A stretch of 64,000 nucleotides of DNA from Castor canadensis (GCF_047511655.1 NC_133394.1:57258501-57322500); one strand, 5' to 3'; positions 12,733 to 24,189 are shown, counted from the stretch's first letter. Notes: generated from the letters alone by a model not told the origin. Numbers and translations are program-made.

Positions 12733-13178
12733 TGCTATGGAGCAAATTCTATCCCCAGATTTCTATGTGGAAGTGATAACTCCCAGTGTGACTGTATTTA
12801 GAGATGGGGTCTTTAGGCAGAAAGAAGTCAAGGATATGGGTAGCTGACCTAATAGGACTGGTGGCTTTATAAGAAGAGAAAGAGTCTGTCTGTCTTTGTC
12901 CCTGTCTCTGTGTCTCTCTCTCTCTCTAAGGAGAAAGACCTATCTCTTTGTCTTCCTTCCCTGTGCCCCAGGCTGCAACCACTGAAGAAAGGCCATGCGG
13001 GGATGCAGCAAGTAAGTGGTTATCTACACATCAGGAATCTAATCCTTTCCAGAAGTTGAACCCTGCCAAACCTTGACCTTGGACTTTCCAGCTTCCAAAA
13101 CTATGAGAAAATAAAATTCTGCTAAGTCATCCATTCTGTAGTGGTTTCTGCACAGGCAGCCAGGGGAAACTAACACAA
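12733..13178 (+). mobile_element. MLT1-type (MaLR) solo LTR
   Basis: The block order matches MLT1 LTRs. A 5' 'tctatccccagatttctatgtggaagt' block is followed by 'ggtggctttataagaagag', a CT-rich stretch, 'tgaccttggactttccagcttcc', and 'aaaactatgagaaaataaaattctg', which includes the AATAAA. It closes with 'gcagccaggggaaactaac'. No internal retroviral sequence flanks it, so it is a solo LTR of an ancient non-autonomous ERVL relative. A CA microsatellite has grown at its 3' edge. Confidence 0.85.
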
Positions 13179-13204
13179 ACACACACACACACACACACAC
13201 ACAC
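13179..13204. repeat. (AC)13 microsatellite
   Basis: Thirteen uninterrupted AC dinucleotides directly follow the end of the MLT1-type LTR. Confidence 0.97.
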
Positions 13205-13580
13205 CAGATCATCAGCACAAGAGTCAGTAAGAGGTCAACTAAATCAGTGCGATGAGACACAAATGTGAGTGTGGGGTGTGCACTGTTGAATGAATGAATG
13301 AGCTATCTTTAGTCTTTGTAGCTAGAAACAGCAGAATGGAAGCTCCCATAACAAAGATGCCTAGTTGAGCCTGCCTGGCAGAATGGTCTGGTAGAGAAGG
13401 TCAGCTCAGCCAGGTTTGTGCTCTGCCTCAGGAAAGGGACTATGGACGGACTCCCTGCACCCAAAGTCCAGAAGTTGCTCACAGAAGGGCAGATTTTTGT
13501 GCCTTACCCCATCATAATCATTTGTGGGAATCTTTGCCAGTTTTTCTACTGTTTACTTGTTTGTTTGGTGTTTGAGACCA

Positions 13581-13772
13581 GAGTGGTGGGTTTATAGGCA
13601 CCCAGAGAGGTGGGATTACAGGCACTCGGAGTAGTGGGTTTGTAGGCACCCAGAGTGGTGGGATTACAGGCAGCCAGAGTGGTGGGATTACAGGCAGCTG
13701 GAGTGGTGGGATTACAGGCAGCCGGAGTGGTGGGATTACAGGTAGCCAGAGTGGTAGGATTACAGGCACACA
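13581..13772. repeat. 24-bp minisatellite, eight units
   Basis: Eight consecutive 24-bp units start at 13,581, 13,605, 13,629, 13,653, 13,677, 13,701, 13,725 and 13,749. The unit is close to 'gagtggtgggattacaggca' plus four variable bases (gcca, ccca, gctg and similar). The unit resembles the B1 'gattacaggc' core and may have arisen from part of a SINE. Because 24 is a multiple of three, two frames stay open on the minus strand and give repetitive peptides; these are by-products and not genes. Confidence 0.97.
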
Positions 13773-13774
13773 CT

Positions 13775-14365
13775 TGGCATAACTCTGGGAATCCTAAACA
13801 TTGATCATGTGCCTGACGGATGCTGGAGAATGTGAATTTAGTACTAACAACTCTTTTCAGGAGGGTTGAGGGGACACCTGCCAGCTGAAATGTATGGAGA
13901 GCTCAGTTCAGTCCTACCATTGTCATAGGCACAAGTCTTGAGCAGTTCTCTATGGAGACTTAGCTAAGTAGCACATTTCTTTAGCACTAAAACTTACATG
14001 AAAAAGAGGCAATGGCCACTAAATTCAAGTGCCTCCATGTTGTTGAGCAATGGAAGTGAAAGTATATGTGAAACCTTAGATAGTTCAGCTAGCTAGTTAA
14101 TTATATGTATTAATTGTCTTACTTTTGGCAAAAAGTGAAATGCAAAGTAAAAAGTGATGTGTGTGTGTGTCAAAGTGACATTTTTAAAAAGTGTCTTAAT
14201 TATGTCACCTAAGAAGGCAGGTGACTAAGGTTAGAAAGTGAAGCCGTCAAACTAAAGGATAAGGACAGGAGTCAAAGTCTCGTTCTTGCTCCTCTTGAGT
14301 AGAGTGAACTGTTCCATTCCCGTGGTCACACAGTAGAAAGGGAGCCTTTCTGGGTTGTTGCTGGG
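13775..14365. other. Gene-free intergenic sequence
   Basis: No gene or clear repeat seen, apart from a short GT run near 14,159-14,170. Confidence 0.5.
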
Positions 14366-14704
14366 TTGTTTTATTTTATTTTGGCAGAACTAGGGTTTGA
14401 ATTCAGCACTTCATGATTGCCAGGCATGTGCTCTACTGCTTGAGTCACACCTCCAGTCCTTTTTTTGATCTGGTTATTTTGGAGATAGGGTCTTGCTTTT
14501 TTGCCCAGGTTGGCCTAGATTGGGACCTCCTGTTTATCCTTCATGCTGATGCTGGGATGATAGGTGTGCACCACCACACTCACCATTTTTCTGTTGAGAT
14601 GGGGTCCTTAAAACTTTTTTGCCCAGGGTGGCCTGGAACCACAGTCCTCCCATTCTCAGCCTCCCAAGTAACTAAGATTACGGGCATGAGCCATCAGGGC
14701 CCAA
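14366..14704 (-). mobile_element. B1-ID SINE, extended (two B1-like parts)
   Basis: Antisense ID half at about 14,390-14,458. It is followed by two successive B1-like modules, each with a 'gcccaggttggcct' or 'gcccagggtggcctggaacc' core and each ending in a 'gcaccacca' or 'gggcatgagccatc' block. The double B1 content makes it longer than the other SINE copies. Confidence 0.83.
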
Positions 14705-14716
14705 CTATTTTCTTTT

Positions 14717-14945
14717 AGTTGGAGGTACTGGGGTTTGAACTCAGGGCCTTGCGCTTGCTAGGCAGATGCTCTACCACTTGAGCCATACCTTCAGCCCTTT
14801 TTTGCTTGAGTTATTTTTCAGGTAGGGTTCATTTTGTTTTGTTTTGGTTTTGCCGAGGGCTGGCCTCAAACCAAGATCCTCCTGCATATACCTTCTGCAT
14901 AGCTGGGCTGTCACCACACCCAGCTTGTTTGTTGAAATTGGGTCT
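14717..14945 (-). mobile_element. B1-ID composite SINE
   Basis: It begins with 'ggtactggggtttgaactca' and 'ctaccacttgagccatacc' (ID half, antisense) and continues through 'gctggcctcaaaccaagatcc' to 'caccacacccagc' (B1 half, antisense). It lies 12 bp from the preceding SINE in the same orientation. Confidence 0.85.
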
Positions 14946-14954
14946 TGCTAACAT

Positions 14955-15155
14955 CATTGCAGAGGTGGCAGAAGCATATGGTGGAGAAAACTGTTCATCT
15001 CATGTTGACTGAGAAGCAAGGGTTGGGGTTGGGGCCTGCTCCAACAAGCCCACCTCCTAAAATTCCACTGCCTCCTGACAATGTCCCCAGCTGGGGAACA
15101 AGCCTCCAACAAATAAGCCATCAGGGGACATTCCAGATGCAAACCATAACAAGTA
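14955..15155 (-). repeat. MaLR LTR remnant (antisense)
   Basis: The stretch contains 'cccacctcctaaaattccac', 'ctggggaacaagcc', and 'ggggacattccagatgcaaac'. This order matches the reverse complement of the 5' part of MST/MLT-type MaLR LTRs. It is diverged and partial. Confidence 0.45.
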
Positions 15156-15184
15156 TATTGGCTGATTGCAAACCTGTAATATAA

Positions 15185-15322
<138 letters not shown>

Positions 15323-15343
15323 GAAGTCTGATCACCGGATATC

Positions 15344-16132
15344 ATGGAGTCTGGCAAGATGGCTTCTCCCAAGAGCATGCCGAAAGATGCACAGATGATG
15401 GCACAAATCCTGAAGGATATGGGGATTACAGAATATGAGCCAAGAGTTACAAATCAGATGTTGGAGTTTGCATTCCGATATGTGACCACAGTTCTAGATG
15501 ATGCTAAAATTTATTCCAGCTATGCTAAAAAAGCCACTGTTGATGCAGATAATGTGCAATTGGCAATCCAGTGTCATGCTGACCAGTCTTTCACCTCTCC
15601 ACCCCCAAGAGATTTTTTATTAGATATTGCAAGGCAAAGAAATCAAACCCCTTTGCCATTGATTAAGCCATATTCAGGTCCTAGATTGCCACCTGATAGA
15701 TACTGCTTAACAGCTCCAAACTATAGGCTTAAGTCTTTACAAAAAAAAGCATCTACTACTGCAGGAAGAACAACTGTTCCATGGTTAAGTGTTGGTTCAG
15801 TTACCTGCAGACCAAGTACTCCCACATTGGGCACACCAACCCCACAAACCATGTCTGTTTCAACTAAAGTAGGGATTCCAATGTCCCTCACAGGGCAAAG
15901 GTTTACAGTTCAGATGTCTGCTTCTCAGTCCCCTGCTGTAAAAGCATCAATTCCTGCAACATCAGCAGTTCAAAATGTTCTGATTAATCCGTCATTAATT
16001 GGGTCCAAAAACATCCTTATTACCACTAATATGGTATCATCACAAAATAAAACCAATGAATCATCAAATGCATTGAAAAGAAAACGTGAAGATGATGACG
16101 ATGATGATGATGATGACTATGATAATTTGTAA
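15344..16132 (+). CDS. TAF9-like open reading frame in retrocopy (TFIID subunit 9 homologue)
   Basis: The 262-residue frame matches TAF9 along its whole length (human TAF9 is 264 residues). TAF9 is a histone-fold subunit shared by TFIID and SAGA-type complexes; it pairs with TAF6 in the nucleus. Visible parts are the histone fold at about residues 12-85 ([13 protein letters not shown], then FAFRYVTT), the conserved [19 protein letters not shown] block at about 95-110, and the acidic C-terminal tail with KRKRE followed by nine Asp. Compared with the sequence I recall, the fold has [12 protein letters not shown] where TAF9 has DDVRLAIQCRAD, and SSYAKK for SSHAKK. Later there are Trp and Cys in place of Arg and Ser (near residues 149 and 157). 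Two of these look like CpG decay. An open frame with such changes suggests a young or weakly constrained copy. No promoter of its own is obvious. Confidence 0.8.
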   Translation: MESGKMASPKSMPKDAQMMAQILKDMGITEYEPRVTNQMLEFAFRYVTTVLDDAKIYSSYAKKATVDADNVQLAIQCHADQSFTSPPPRDFLLDIARQRNQTPLPLIKPYSGPRLPPDRYCLTAPNYRLKSLQKKASTTAGRTTVPWLSVGSVTCRPSTPTLGTPTPQTMSVSTKVGIPMSLTGQRFTVQMSASQSPAVKASIPATSAVQNVLINPSLIGSKNILITTNMVSSQNKTNESSNALKRKREDDDDDDDDDYDNL

Positions 16133-16377
16133 TCTAGCTTTGATGCATGTAACGTGTATACTTGGTCTTGAATCCAATGTACTGAAAGAAGCATGCTGGA
16201 TGTTTTCAAGTTGTATTTTAGAAAGCTTAAATAGTATTTAATGACTACAGTTACTATACTTTTCAGTTGAAGTGTTCAATTTTCTTTCATAGGACTGACT
16301 AGTAATGATTTTTCATCAGCCTTTATATGTAAAAAATAAAGTTGTCATTTATCAGTTTGAAAAAAAAATAATGTAAT

Positions 16378-16810
16378 TCTTTTTATTTTATCTTTTGTTT
16401 TTAATACCTTTATTTGAAGGGTTTATCAAAATACATTGCCTTGCACAGAGTACTTTGAGAAAGGGGAGGTGGAAAGGAGAAAAGACATGGAGAAAGCTCA
16501 CTGTTTGCTCCACTAGGCACATTCAACCATTTTTTACATTCTCTGAATGATCTTTTGAAGCTGAAAGTGCTATCCCTGGATAAATGGTGGCCCTTGCAAC
16601 TCCCAAAGTGTGACAGCAGGGGTCTTTGGGGTCCATGTGGTGACATCTTTCTGGGCAGGAACATCTAGTTCTTTACAACTTTGGCAGGTGACATGCTCCA
16701 CTTGGTAAGGGTCATAAGACTTCTGATGAGGTCTGCAAAGCTGCTCAAGGTCAACCTGGTCAGTTCTTAGATGCCATGCCGTCACAATTGCCCATCAGAT
16801 GCACACCCCC
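16378..16810 (-). pseudogene. Possible 3' fragment of a second retrocopy, parent unknown
   Basis: On the minus strand this segment ends like an mRNA. An AATAAA (complement at 16,409-16,414) is followed within 35 bases by an A-rich stretch (plus strand 16,376-16,402 is T-rich). Upstream on the same strand are partially open frames (71 codons at 16,570-16,785 and 84 codons at 16,410-16,664) with no family I recognise. It sits directly against the TAF9 tail. It may be a truncated processed pseudogene or simply unique sequence with a chance polyadenylation signal. Confidence 0.3.
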
Positions 16811-16834
16811 TCAGTGATGGTTTACTGAGGGCTT

Positions 16835-17390
16835 TTTTTTTTTAATTTCTTCATCTGCATTATGACAGGTGTGAGTCTGTAGTTGTCTTTCTTGTTCTGT
16901 TATTGTCAGGTTTTGCCACAAGAGTGATACTACAGAAAATGGGAGAAAGAATTGTTACATGTTCTGGAAGAGATCATGTAAAATTGGTGTTAATTCTTCT
17001 GGGATAGTTAATTCTTATAGCATTATAGCTAGTATCTTATAGCAGTCTGCAGTGGGACTATCAGGGTAGTATAGATGTGGCTTTTTCTACAGCCTTTGAA
17101 AGTTCAACTTTGTAAAATGCAGTAGGATGGTTTAAGTTATCTGTTTCATTGTGATTGGAATTTATTAAGCTTGCTTTTTGAGAAATTGATCTGTTTCTTC
17201 TCAGTGGTCTAGTTGATGATCAGCATAAAGTTGTTCATAGTATTTCACTGTTTTTCTTTTAGTGGCTGAGAGTTATAATGATGGCTCTTGTTTTATTTAG
17301 AAGATTGGTAATTTGTGTCTTCTCTTCTTCATGTTTTGGATACCAATCAATTTAAAGTTTTTTTTCATCTGTAAAACAATTTGATTATAT
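16835..17390 (-). mobile_element. Ancient L1 ORF2 fragment
   Basis: Antisense L1 text is recognisable in 'aaattggtgttaattcttctgg', 'ttgttcatagtatttcac' and 'ggtaatttgtgtcttctc', in the order expected for the fingers/palm part of ORF2. It is heavily mutated with no long frame, so far older than the L1 at 31.7 kb. Confidence 0.65.
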
Positions 17391-17394
17391 TATT

Positions 17395-17885
17395 TTCTAA
17401 TAGCTTCTGTGACAAATCAACACACATTTAGTGGCTTAAAACAATATACATACGTTATCTTACAATTGTACACGTGAGAAGTCCAAAATGGACCTCATTT
17501 GGGTTAAAATCGAGGTGTCGCAGGGCTGTATTTCTTTCTGGGGCTCCAGGAGAAAATCAGTTTCCTGCTTTTTCCAGCTTCTACAGGTTGCCACATAGGT
17601 TGGCTCTTGGCCTTTCCATCTTCAAAGTCAGTGGACACTGGGCAAGTCTCGGACATTGCATCACTTTTACCTCTGCTGCTTCCTTGTTTCACATTTAAAG
17701 ATGTTTGTGACCACTTGGGGCCCGCCTTGATCACCCAGGGGAGTCTCCATATTTTCCAGCCCAATGATTAGCAGCCTCTTCCTATCTGCAGCCCTGATTC
17801 CCTGTCCATGTGACACATCATATTCACAGGATGGGAATTAGAATGTGGGAGGCTTTGGGGAGGGGACATAGCTCTGCATATCACA
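17395..17885 (+). repeat. Old mammalian interspersed repeat, family not assigned
   Basis: The block order is 'cacacatttagtggcttaaaac', 'gaagtccaaaatgg', 'aaaatcgaggtgtcgcaggg', 'ttttccagcttctac', and 'cttggggcccgccttgatca'. It matches a common mammalian repeat whose RepBase name I am not certain of. The open frames at 17,474-17,764 are inside it and are not genes. Confidence 0.55.
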
Positions 17886-18159
17886 ATCACGCATGTAAGA
17901 GTGTTTTGCAAATATCAATGCAAACATTTAATATTCACTGAGCATTAGCAAAATGCCAGGTACTGTACCTGATGCTAAGAGCAGTGAGCTTTCTATGTTC
18001 TGACATGAACCTTCCCATTCTTAGTTGTAAACCACACACTTGTTTTCACAAGCAGAGCTCCACTTAGAGTTCTACAAATCCATTAGGCTTTTTCAAACTC
18101 ACAAGACTTGGAACATGTTTGTTTTTCTTGGATTGTCGCTCCCTGGCCCTTCTGCTTCA

Positions 18160-18420
18160 CCAGGAAAGCCTGCCTCTCCCTCCTGTTTTCCTCCCTCCTA
18201 ACCCCTAACTCTGTGGTTTTCACTGCAGAAGCCTGTGTCTCCCTCAGTGCCATTTGCACAATCTTAACGTTTCCACACAGTGCTGAAATCTGTCCACGAA
18301 GATAGTATGGTATGTGGAAGGAGGGATGGGTTTTTGTTTTCTTTATATCTTCAATGCCTGACATAATTTCCAGAGCAAAGTGACCATCCAGTAATTTTTG
18401 GCTGAATGTATATGAATAAT
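18160..18420 (+). repeat. L2-like LINE remnant
   Basis: A diverged L2-like pattern runs up to 'atgcctgacataatttccagagcaaa' and 'tttttggctgaatg', the usual L2 3' end. The 152-codon minus-strand frame at 18,083-18,541 crosses this repeat and shows no protein family. Confidence 0.4.
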
Positions 18421-18681
18421 CCCTAACTCCAAACATTTTGTGTTCAATCTTTTCTGCTTTTATTTTAGTTCTCTGCCTTAGAGTTCTCCTCATATTCAAC
18501 TCTTTGCAATGTAGGCAGGACATAGGGTCACATATTACCACTCTCCCAAATTTTCAGTGTCTGTTGTGTGGAGCTCTATTCTTATAGAATTTGCAATATA
18601 ATTTCAAACTTGCCATGTGCAAAATGGCATATTTTTAAATATATATGTATTTGAATTTTTCTTGCAAAACAAACCCCATTT

Positions 18682-20903
18682 AAGATTTAGAACATTTTTT
18701 ATCCCTATTTGCAGATGACATGATTCTGTACCTCAAAAACCAAAAAAACTCCACCCAAAAACTTCTAGACACCATAAACATCTTCAGCAGTGTAGCAGGA
18801 TACAAAACCAACTTATAAAAATCAGTAGCCTTTCTATATACTAACAATGAGCAGATTGAGAAAGAATACAGGAAAACAATTCCATTTACAGTAGCCTAAA
18901 AAAAAAGAATCAAATACCTAAGAGTAATCTTAATGAAGTACTAAATGACCTCTACAAGGATAACTACAAACCACTGAAGAAAGTGAGTGAGGAAGACACA
19001 GAAGAAGGAGAGATCTCCCATGCTCATGAGTTGGTAGCATTAACATAGTAAAAGTGATTATACTACCAAAAGCAATCTACATGCTCAATGCAATTCCCAT
19101 CAAAATCCCAATGACATTCATCACAGAAATTGAAAAATCTACCTTAAATTTCATTTGGAAACATAGAAGATTGTGAATAGCCAAAGCAATACTGAGAAAA
19201 AAGAGCAACACTGGAGGTATCACAATACCCGACCTCAAACTATACTACAGAGCTATCGCAATAAACACAGCATGGTACTGGCACAAAAACAGACATGACG
19301 ACCAGTGGAACAGAATAAAGGACCCGGATATGAAGCCACACAACTACTCCCACCTTTTTTTGACAAAGGTGCCAAAAACATATGATGGAGAAATGACAGC
19401 CAATTCAACAAATGTTGCTGGGAAAAGTGGTTATCTGCCAGCAGAAAACTGAAACTAGATCCATGCCTGTCACCCTGTACTAGTATCAGTTCAAAATGGA
19501 TTAAGGGCCTTAATATCAGACCCAAAACCTTGCAGTTAGTACACAAAGAGCAGGGAATACACTGGAAACAATAGGTATAGGCAAGGACTTCCTCAGTAGA
19601 ACTCCTATTATCCCAGAAACTAAGAGAAAGGATGGACAAATGGAACTACATGAAATTAAAAAGCTTCTGCATAACAAAAGAAATGCTCTCTAAATTGCAA
19701 ATATCACCCACAGAGTGGGAGAAAATATTTACTAGCTATACATCAAACAAGGGACTGATAATCAGAATATGCAGAGAGCTCAAAAAACTAAACTACCCCC
19801 AAATCAATGAATCAATAAAGAATTGGGCAACTGAACTAAGCAAAACTTCTTCTAAGGAAGAAATCCAAATAGCCAAAAAACACATGAAAAAAATGAGCAC
19901 TATCTCTATCCATAAAGGAAATGCAAATCAAAACCACACTAAGATTCCACCTCACCCCTGTTAGAATAGCCATCATCAAAAATACCACCAACAACAAACG
20001 TTGGTGAGGATATGGGGAAAAAAGAACCCTGTTACACTGCTGGTGGAAATGCAAGCTAGTGCAACCACTTTGGAAAACAATATGGAGGCTTCTTAAAAAT
20101 CTGAACATAGATCTGCCATATGATCCAGCAATACCACTGCTAGGGATATACCCAAAGGAATATGACTCAGGTTATTACAAAAGCACCTGCACACCCATGT
20201 TTACTGCAGCACTTACTCACAATAGCCAAGCTATGGAAACAGCCAAGATGCTCCACACCAATGAATGGATCAAGAAAATGTGGTATATATACACAATGGA
20301 ATTTTACTTAGCCACAAAAGAGAATGAAAATTTGTCATTCACAAGTATAAATGGATGGAACTGGAGAACATCATATTAAGCGAAGTTAGCCAGGCTTAGA
20401 AGGCCAAATTCGCATGCTCTCCCTTATATGCAGATTACTGACCTAAAACAAATGCAGTAATATTATTGGACATGGGTCACACATTAAGGGTAGAACACAC
20501 ATGGGAGAAATAGGGAAATGGAAGGAAACCTAAAACGCGAATGTGTTTGATGTATGTACTCACTATAGAGGAGTGAATATAGTAATCTTAAACTGGCAGA
20601 GGCCAATATGGGAAGGTGACCAGGAAGTAGTGAAGAGGTCTGGTAGAGACAAACCAATGTGGGTTGCAATACACAAGTGCATGGAAGCAGTGCTAGGAAT
20701 CTCTCTCAAACTAGCAAAAACACTATGTCTTTCTTATTATCTCTTATGTTTTCTCTTCAGTATAATCAGAGAACAAGAGGGTGGAAAAGGCTCTGCCCAG
20801 AAGTAGGGGCGGGGGAGGGGTAGCACAAACAATGTATACACATGTAACTAAATGTAAAGATGATATAATGAAAGGAGAGAAGAAAAAAGATTTAGAACAT
20901 TTT
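18682..20903 (+). mobile_element. 5'-truncated L1 with 17-bp target-site duplication
   Basis: A perfect 17-bp duplication, 'aagatttagaacatttt', lies at 18,682-18,698 and 20,887-20,903. The L1 between begins almost exactly at the FADD motif of reverse transcriptase and runs through the ORF2 C-terminus (frames at 19,632-19,964 and 20,059-20,379). The 3' UTR ends in 'gatgatataatgaaagg' with only a weak A-rich tail. Several stops and frameshifts break ORF2. The 3' UTR matches that of the minus-strand copy at 9.5 kb, so both belong to one subfamily distinct from the 31.7-kb element. Confidence 0.95.
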
Positions 20904-20904
20904 A

Positions 20905-21390
20905 AATATAAAATTAAAATTAAAATTTGAGACTAATTTTTAAATATTTTGTTAACATGCATTAGCAGCACAGGGTTCATCGTGGTAATGCTGTAGATTC
21001 ATATTGTACTTTGAAAGCGGTCACCCCTCTATTATATTCCATTAACTTTTGTCTCCCCTGAATCACCACTTTCACCTCTTATGAGCTCAAAGCCCTATAG
21101 TGCCTTCCTGTCTTCCAAATCAGTCTCCTGCCATGTCTCACAAATTACTCCTCTCTCAAATCTCCTTTTTGAGATTTATCTCTTTTGCAGTTTTAGACCT
21201 TCACCACTGTGTATATGGCCATTTCAATAGTCCCTCGTCATGCCTCCTTTTCATCCAGCCTATTATGCTACTGCCACCCAGCCTGTACTGTCTAAGATTC
21301 AGATCTGAGCTTTTCACCCAATTGAGGTCAGTCAGGACTGAGTCTTTCTGACTGCAAGTCTGCCTGTGACTTCTGACTCCAGCTCTAAGT
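20905..21390. other. Intergenic, possible L2 remnant
   Basis: No gene. The C/T-rich stretch at 21,060-21,340 has an L2-like flavour ('tagtgccttcctgtcttcc', 'tctgccatgtctcac' type text), but divergence prevents a firm call. Confidence 0.35.
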
Positions 21391-21394
21391 TTGG

Positions 21395-22075
21395 GGGATC
21401 CAAAAAGGCACTGTCACTGAAGACCAGCTAGCTATAAATTCTGGGGTCACCAAGGCATTCCTCCAGTTAATAATTGACTAGAATAACTCTCAGAACTCAG
21501 AAAAGCTCCATATTTGTGGTGACAGTTTTATTGGTGTAAAAGGACAAAAATCAGAACTAGCCAGAGGAAGAGATCTGTAGGGTAAACCTGGGCCTGGGAA
21601 GATCCCAACTGAAGCTTTGGTGTCCTCAGACACACATTACCCTGTGACGTCAATGTGTGGCCTTACACACACGGAGTGTTGCCAACTCAGGAAGCACCTG
21701 AACTTTGGTGTGTAGAGTTCTTAGTGAGGTTTCATTAATCATTACCCCTGTGGTTGAGTTCAACCTTGTCTCTCTTCCCTGCCTCCTCAGACATTGGTCT
21801 GGTGCTTCATGGCTCAAAGCCCAACCCTCTAATCATATGATTGACTTCTCTGGGCTGGCCAAGCCTCTATCCATGACTGTGTGTGCTGACTCCACCTGAG
21901 CCATCTAGGTAGCACAGCTATCAGGCAATGACATGACCATCTCATTACCATAAACTGCCCAGTGTGGTCCCAGGGCCCACCAAACAGCAAAGGCATTCCC
22001 CTCTCAGGAAATTCTGGAAGCTTAAAGGCTACCTCCTAGGAAACAGAAACAAAGGCTAGCCAGATTTTTTATTAC
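21395..22075 (-). repeat. ERV LTR remnant (antisense)
   Basis: The order 'acagttttattggtgtaaaagg', 'aagatcccaactgaagc', 'ggtttcattaatcatta', 'ccaaccctctaatcatatg' and 'gaggaaacagaaacaaaggc' type text matches the reverse complement of an old ERVL-class LTR. The complement of its polyadenylation signal is 'tttattg' near 21,530. Family not named. Confidence 0.45.
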
Positions 22076-22285
22076 ATATCCCCTGATTAAAATTCTTAAT
22101 TGGCTCTCATACTTTGGAAATAAAGTGTAAACTACTTAGGAGGGCATTTCAGGGCCTTCATGAGAAGTGGCTTGATAAACAAGCATTACAAAGTTTCTTT
22201 TGAAAGAATGCAGGATGTCATGCTCATTACCTGGCACATAGCAGACTCTCGACAAATTTTTGTATAGTCAATTATTGTCTGATTA
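22075..22285 (+). repeat. L2 LINE 3' fragment
   Basis: 'aataaagtgtaaactacttagg' followed by 'gggcatttcagggccttcatg' and, after a gap, 'attacctggcacatagcagactctcgac' are typical L2 blocks. Confidence 0.5.
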
Positions 22286-22742
22286 ATGGCAGGCAGGAAG
22301 GCAAGGTGTAAAACTAAAAAGCTAAAGAGATGAAGGACTCTCTTTATCATATCTCTTGGAAATTGTTTTAATCACTAGTTTTTCCTTCTGACTTCTGGAT
22401 TTTACTTGGAATCTAGAGATTTCTGTCTCTTCATTTCTAGGTCATCACATGTCAGCTTTTTCTACCTTTTCATGAAGTTATTATAGCCAATAGTATGAAG
22501 TAACATCACTATAGAATATTAAAATAGAATATCTTGATAGTCTAATGTTCTGCATTATCCAGTGTGTTCAGGAATTAGAAATGCATACTTGTGAAAACAA
22601 TGCTAATTTCATATACCAGATCCCTCACCAAGATATAAGAATAATGAACATGCCGTATGATGCAACTTTCAGATGAGATGCCTTTGCAGAAGGGTTCTGG
22701 CACTATTTCTGTCTCTTCCTTCTATTGCTTCAAACACAAGCA

Positions 22743-22836
22743 GAGTGCTGGTGCCTGGCTGAGTGGTACAGCACCTGCCCAGCATGCATAAGGCCCTGAG
22801 TTCAAACCCCAGTGTCACCAAAAAACAAAAAACAAA
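22743..22836 (+). mobile_element. ID/tRNA-like SINE
   Basis: Sense-strand tRNA-like unit: 'ggctgagtggtacagcacctg' type A-box region, then 'gccctgagttcaaaccccag' with the B box, then an A-rich tail with CAAAAAA units. Only the ID half is present. Confidence 0.85.
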
Positions 22837-22839
22837 TCT

Positions 22840-24185
22840 AAGTAGAAATATATCAGCTTATTAATTTTATGGAATCACAGTTCTATTGTTTGATTCTATA
22901 TCCTGCTATAGAACAAAAAAGATGTTACCATGTACCATGAAATATGTAGGCAGTGAAGGAAGGTGTCCACTGTTTTATGTGACCTTGGACTTAGAGAAAA
23001 CAAAGTCAAGAAGAACAGTCTCAGATTTTTCTTCACCAAAATACTTGACAATAATTAACAAGAGGAATTTATGGGTCATAAGTGTTATAACTAGTAAATA
23101 TAATTTATCATTTTCTCCTGTCTTAGAGTTAAGGAATTTTTACTTTTTAAATATTTATTTCTATATAATTAATTATTTAAAGAAAAAAATCAATTTTTAA
23201 CAAAGAATTTAAGAAACTCCTTTATAACTGAGGTCTAGCTAGGGTGACCACAAATACAATATGCAAAGATTGACAAAATTGCCATCTCCTATCTTGATGC
23301 CAGAAGAAGCACAGAGATAGTGAGCCAGCCTTGCTGACAGATGGAGGTAAAAGAGATGGGATAAACTCCTCCTGTGTATTACACCAGCCCCTCACCCCCT
23401 TCCCACCCCGGAGCCCCATGCATGTCCTTCTAAAACACATAAACCTGATGTCAAGATAACATAATGCAAACTGATTTGTGCTAATGATTGCAACTAGTTT
23501 GCAATTAAACATCTAGGGAATTATACATGTGAAATTGATATCTCTGTACATACCAGGGATTTAATTACATCCTGGATTAAAAGAAATTTTGACCCAAGAT
23601 TGAAAACAGATGCTCAATCACTTCATGTCCCAATGGCTGCTTTGTGAACAAGTGACACTGGACTCTGCCTTCAAGAATGTTCCCCTACCTCATTGGTTTT
23701 ACCAAATGCTCATTAAAGGAGAAACACACAAAGAGCTCCACTGTTCGATTCTCCTAGGCTCCTTGAACCTTACAGGAATCAGTGGGATTAGCAGTGCTGG
23801 ATTGGAGCATTTTCTTAAGTATGAGCTCTCCTGATTTTCCTCTAATCTGAAAGGAAGCAGCTGATATTAAATCACCATGTTCCTTTAGTTCTTCCTACTT
23901 GTGAAAATATAAAACCTGGAATTGAGATTGTGGTTTGTCTCATTTCTACCTTTCCGAATGAGCAAGTGACAAGAGAGGAGATGTAGCAGATGATCTTCCC
24001 TTATTTTGTTGACAGGACATCTCCCCCCAAAAGACATAAAAATGTGCCTGACTAGACAAACAATCCTTGTTGCTAGATTGTTGAACTGATTGTTACAGAA
24101 AAAAAAATATTTGACTATCCCCACTTCAGTCAATGAATGAGGCTTTTCCTCTAAGAGGGAAATCGTCTGTTTACCCAGCATTTGG
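22840..24185. other. Gene-free intergenic sequence
   Basis: No gene supported. The 104-codon frame at 22,886-23,200 is low-complexity at its C-terminal end and has no domain. Confidence 0.5.
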
Positions 24186-24189
24186 GGAC

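Noticed and set aside
13518-13773. Repetitive Pro/Leu/Thr peptides on the minus strand
   Set aside because: They are read-through of the 24-bp minisatellite, open because the unit is a multiple of three.
18083-18541. 152-codon minus-strand frame
   Set aside because: It overlaps an L2-like remnant on the plus strand, shows no domain and has no splice or promoter context.
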